The notes under the pieces were generated by a model. It was given only the letters and a program-made list of their open reading frames with translations. It was not told the DNA's origin and searched no databases. Of a stretch of 14,848 nt of DNA, positions 14,619 to 14,848 are shown piece by piece. The stretch comes from Hyphomicrobiales bacterium (GTDB taxonomy: Bacteria; Pseudomonadota; Alphaproteobacteria; Rhizobiales; JAJFHB01). The stretch lies in contig JAJFHB010000048.1 in the NCBI GenBank assembly GCA_021775795.1, positions 1 through 14,848 on the forward strand, given 5' to 3'. The position numbers and the translations under genes were made by a program. The number at the start of each line of letters is the position of its first letter. The first letter of the stretch is position 1.

Positions 14619-14661
14619 TGTGTTTCGTAAAAACAGGACTGTGAGTTAGTTTTAAACCGCC

Positions 14662-14848
14662 ATGGCATACGTCTTTCTCTCATATTCGCACGCCAACGCC
14701 CATGATGCAGAGCGGATCGCGATCTCACTGGAACAGTGGGGTCACGAAGTGTTCTATGATCGTGACAGTTTGCCGGCCGGCGAGGCTTTCGACCCGGCAA
14801 TCAAGCGCAACGTCGAGAAGGCCGATCTGTTCGTCTTCCTGATTTCGC
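14662..14848 (+). CDS. TIR-domain protein (3' part cut by window)
   Basis: Only the first 62 codons are inside the window. The product begins MAYVFLSYSHANAHDAERIA, then has LEQWGHEVFYDRDSLPAGEA and IKRNVEKADLFVFLIS. This is the start of a TIR domain: strand A FLSYSH, box 2-like DRDSLPAGEAF, and strand D LFVFLIS. Bacterial TIR domains often cleave NAD or make cyclic ADP-ribose signals, usually in anti-phage defence, but some are adaptors. The catalytic Glu would lie just past the edge, so activity cannot be judged, nor can any C-terminal effector or sensor domain. There is no clear ribosome binding site. It is divergent from the FHA-protease/kinase operon. Confidence 0.85.
   Translation, partial: MAYVFLSYSHANAHDAERIAISLEQWGHEVFYDRDSLPAGEAFDPAIKRNVEKADLFVFLIS

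Larger units (their letters stand above)
14053..14661. promoter_or_regulatory. 609-base divergent intergenic region, FHA-protease / TIR gene
   Basis: No large convincing gene lies here. The 127-codon minus-strand frame (14184-14567) has no recognisable domain. Contents I can point to are a weak -10 like CATAAT for the protease operon (minus strand, 14123-14128), two tiny plus-strand ORFs at 14167-14324, a GC hairpin (CCGGCGG 14331-14337 with CCGCCGG 14343-14349), a 16-base palindrome at 14364-14379 and a 19-base palindrome at 14600-14618. The length and number of palindromes suggest regulated divergent transcription. Confidence 0.45.

Overview
The window looks like the chromosome of a Gram-negative alphaproteobacterium, probably of the Hyphomicrobiales/Rhodobacterales type. 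That guess rests on moderately high GC, a dipeptide-type ABC transporter next to an XRE-like regulator of a kind I associate with those orders, and tight ATGA/GTGA overlaps in operons. I see no rRNA, tRNA, CRISPR array, insertion sequence or phage gene. All identifications come from reading motifs; no database search was run.

Left part (1-4286). A minus-strand peptide/nickel-type ABC transporter operon (substrate-binding protein, then a permease cut by the window edge) is divergent from a plus-strand helix-turn-helix regulator. The shared control region holds an inverted repeat around a TATAAT box. The regulator is followed after 8 bases by a GT32-type glycosyltransferase with an unusual tail.

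Middle-left (4246-7336). A minus-strand operon of three glycosyltransferases with 4-base stop/start overlaps (GT4-like, GT10 fucosyltransferase-like, then an unassigned one) runs convergently into the GT32 gene, and the 3' ends overlap by 41 bases. A short upstream ORF with a good ribosome binding site lies in the same frame as the first gene. Together the four transferases suggest a surface or secreted glycan, possibly fucosylated.

Middle (7522-9116). On the plus strand are a YafJ-like class II glutamine amidotransferase and a stand-alone SLOG/LOG-like Rossmann protein.

Right part (9269-14848). This is the most interesting region. A secreted chymotrypsin-fold protease with an elastase-like specificity pocket faces a two-gene minus-strand operon. 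That operon encodes an FHA domain joined through one membrane helix to a trypsin-like protease, and a cytoplasmic TPR-Ser/Thr kinase. Divergent from it, across 609 bases with several palindromes, a TIR-domain gene begins and is cut by the window edge. The domains fit a possible phosphorylation-controlled proteolytic relay: kinase, FHA reader, membrane-tethered periplasmic protease, secreted zymogen. The TIR and SLOG genes raise the possibility of a defence or stress role. The link between these genes is inferred from position and domain logic only.
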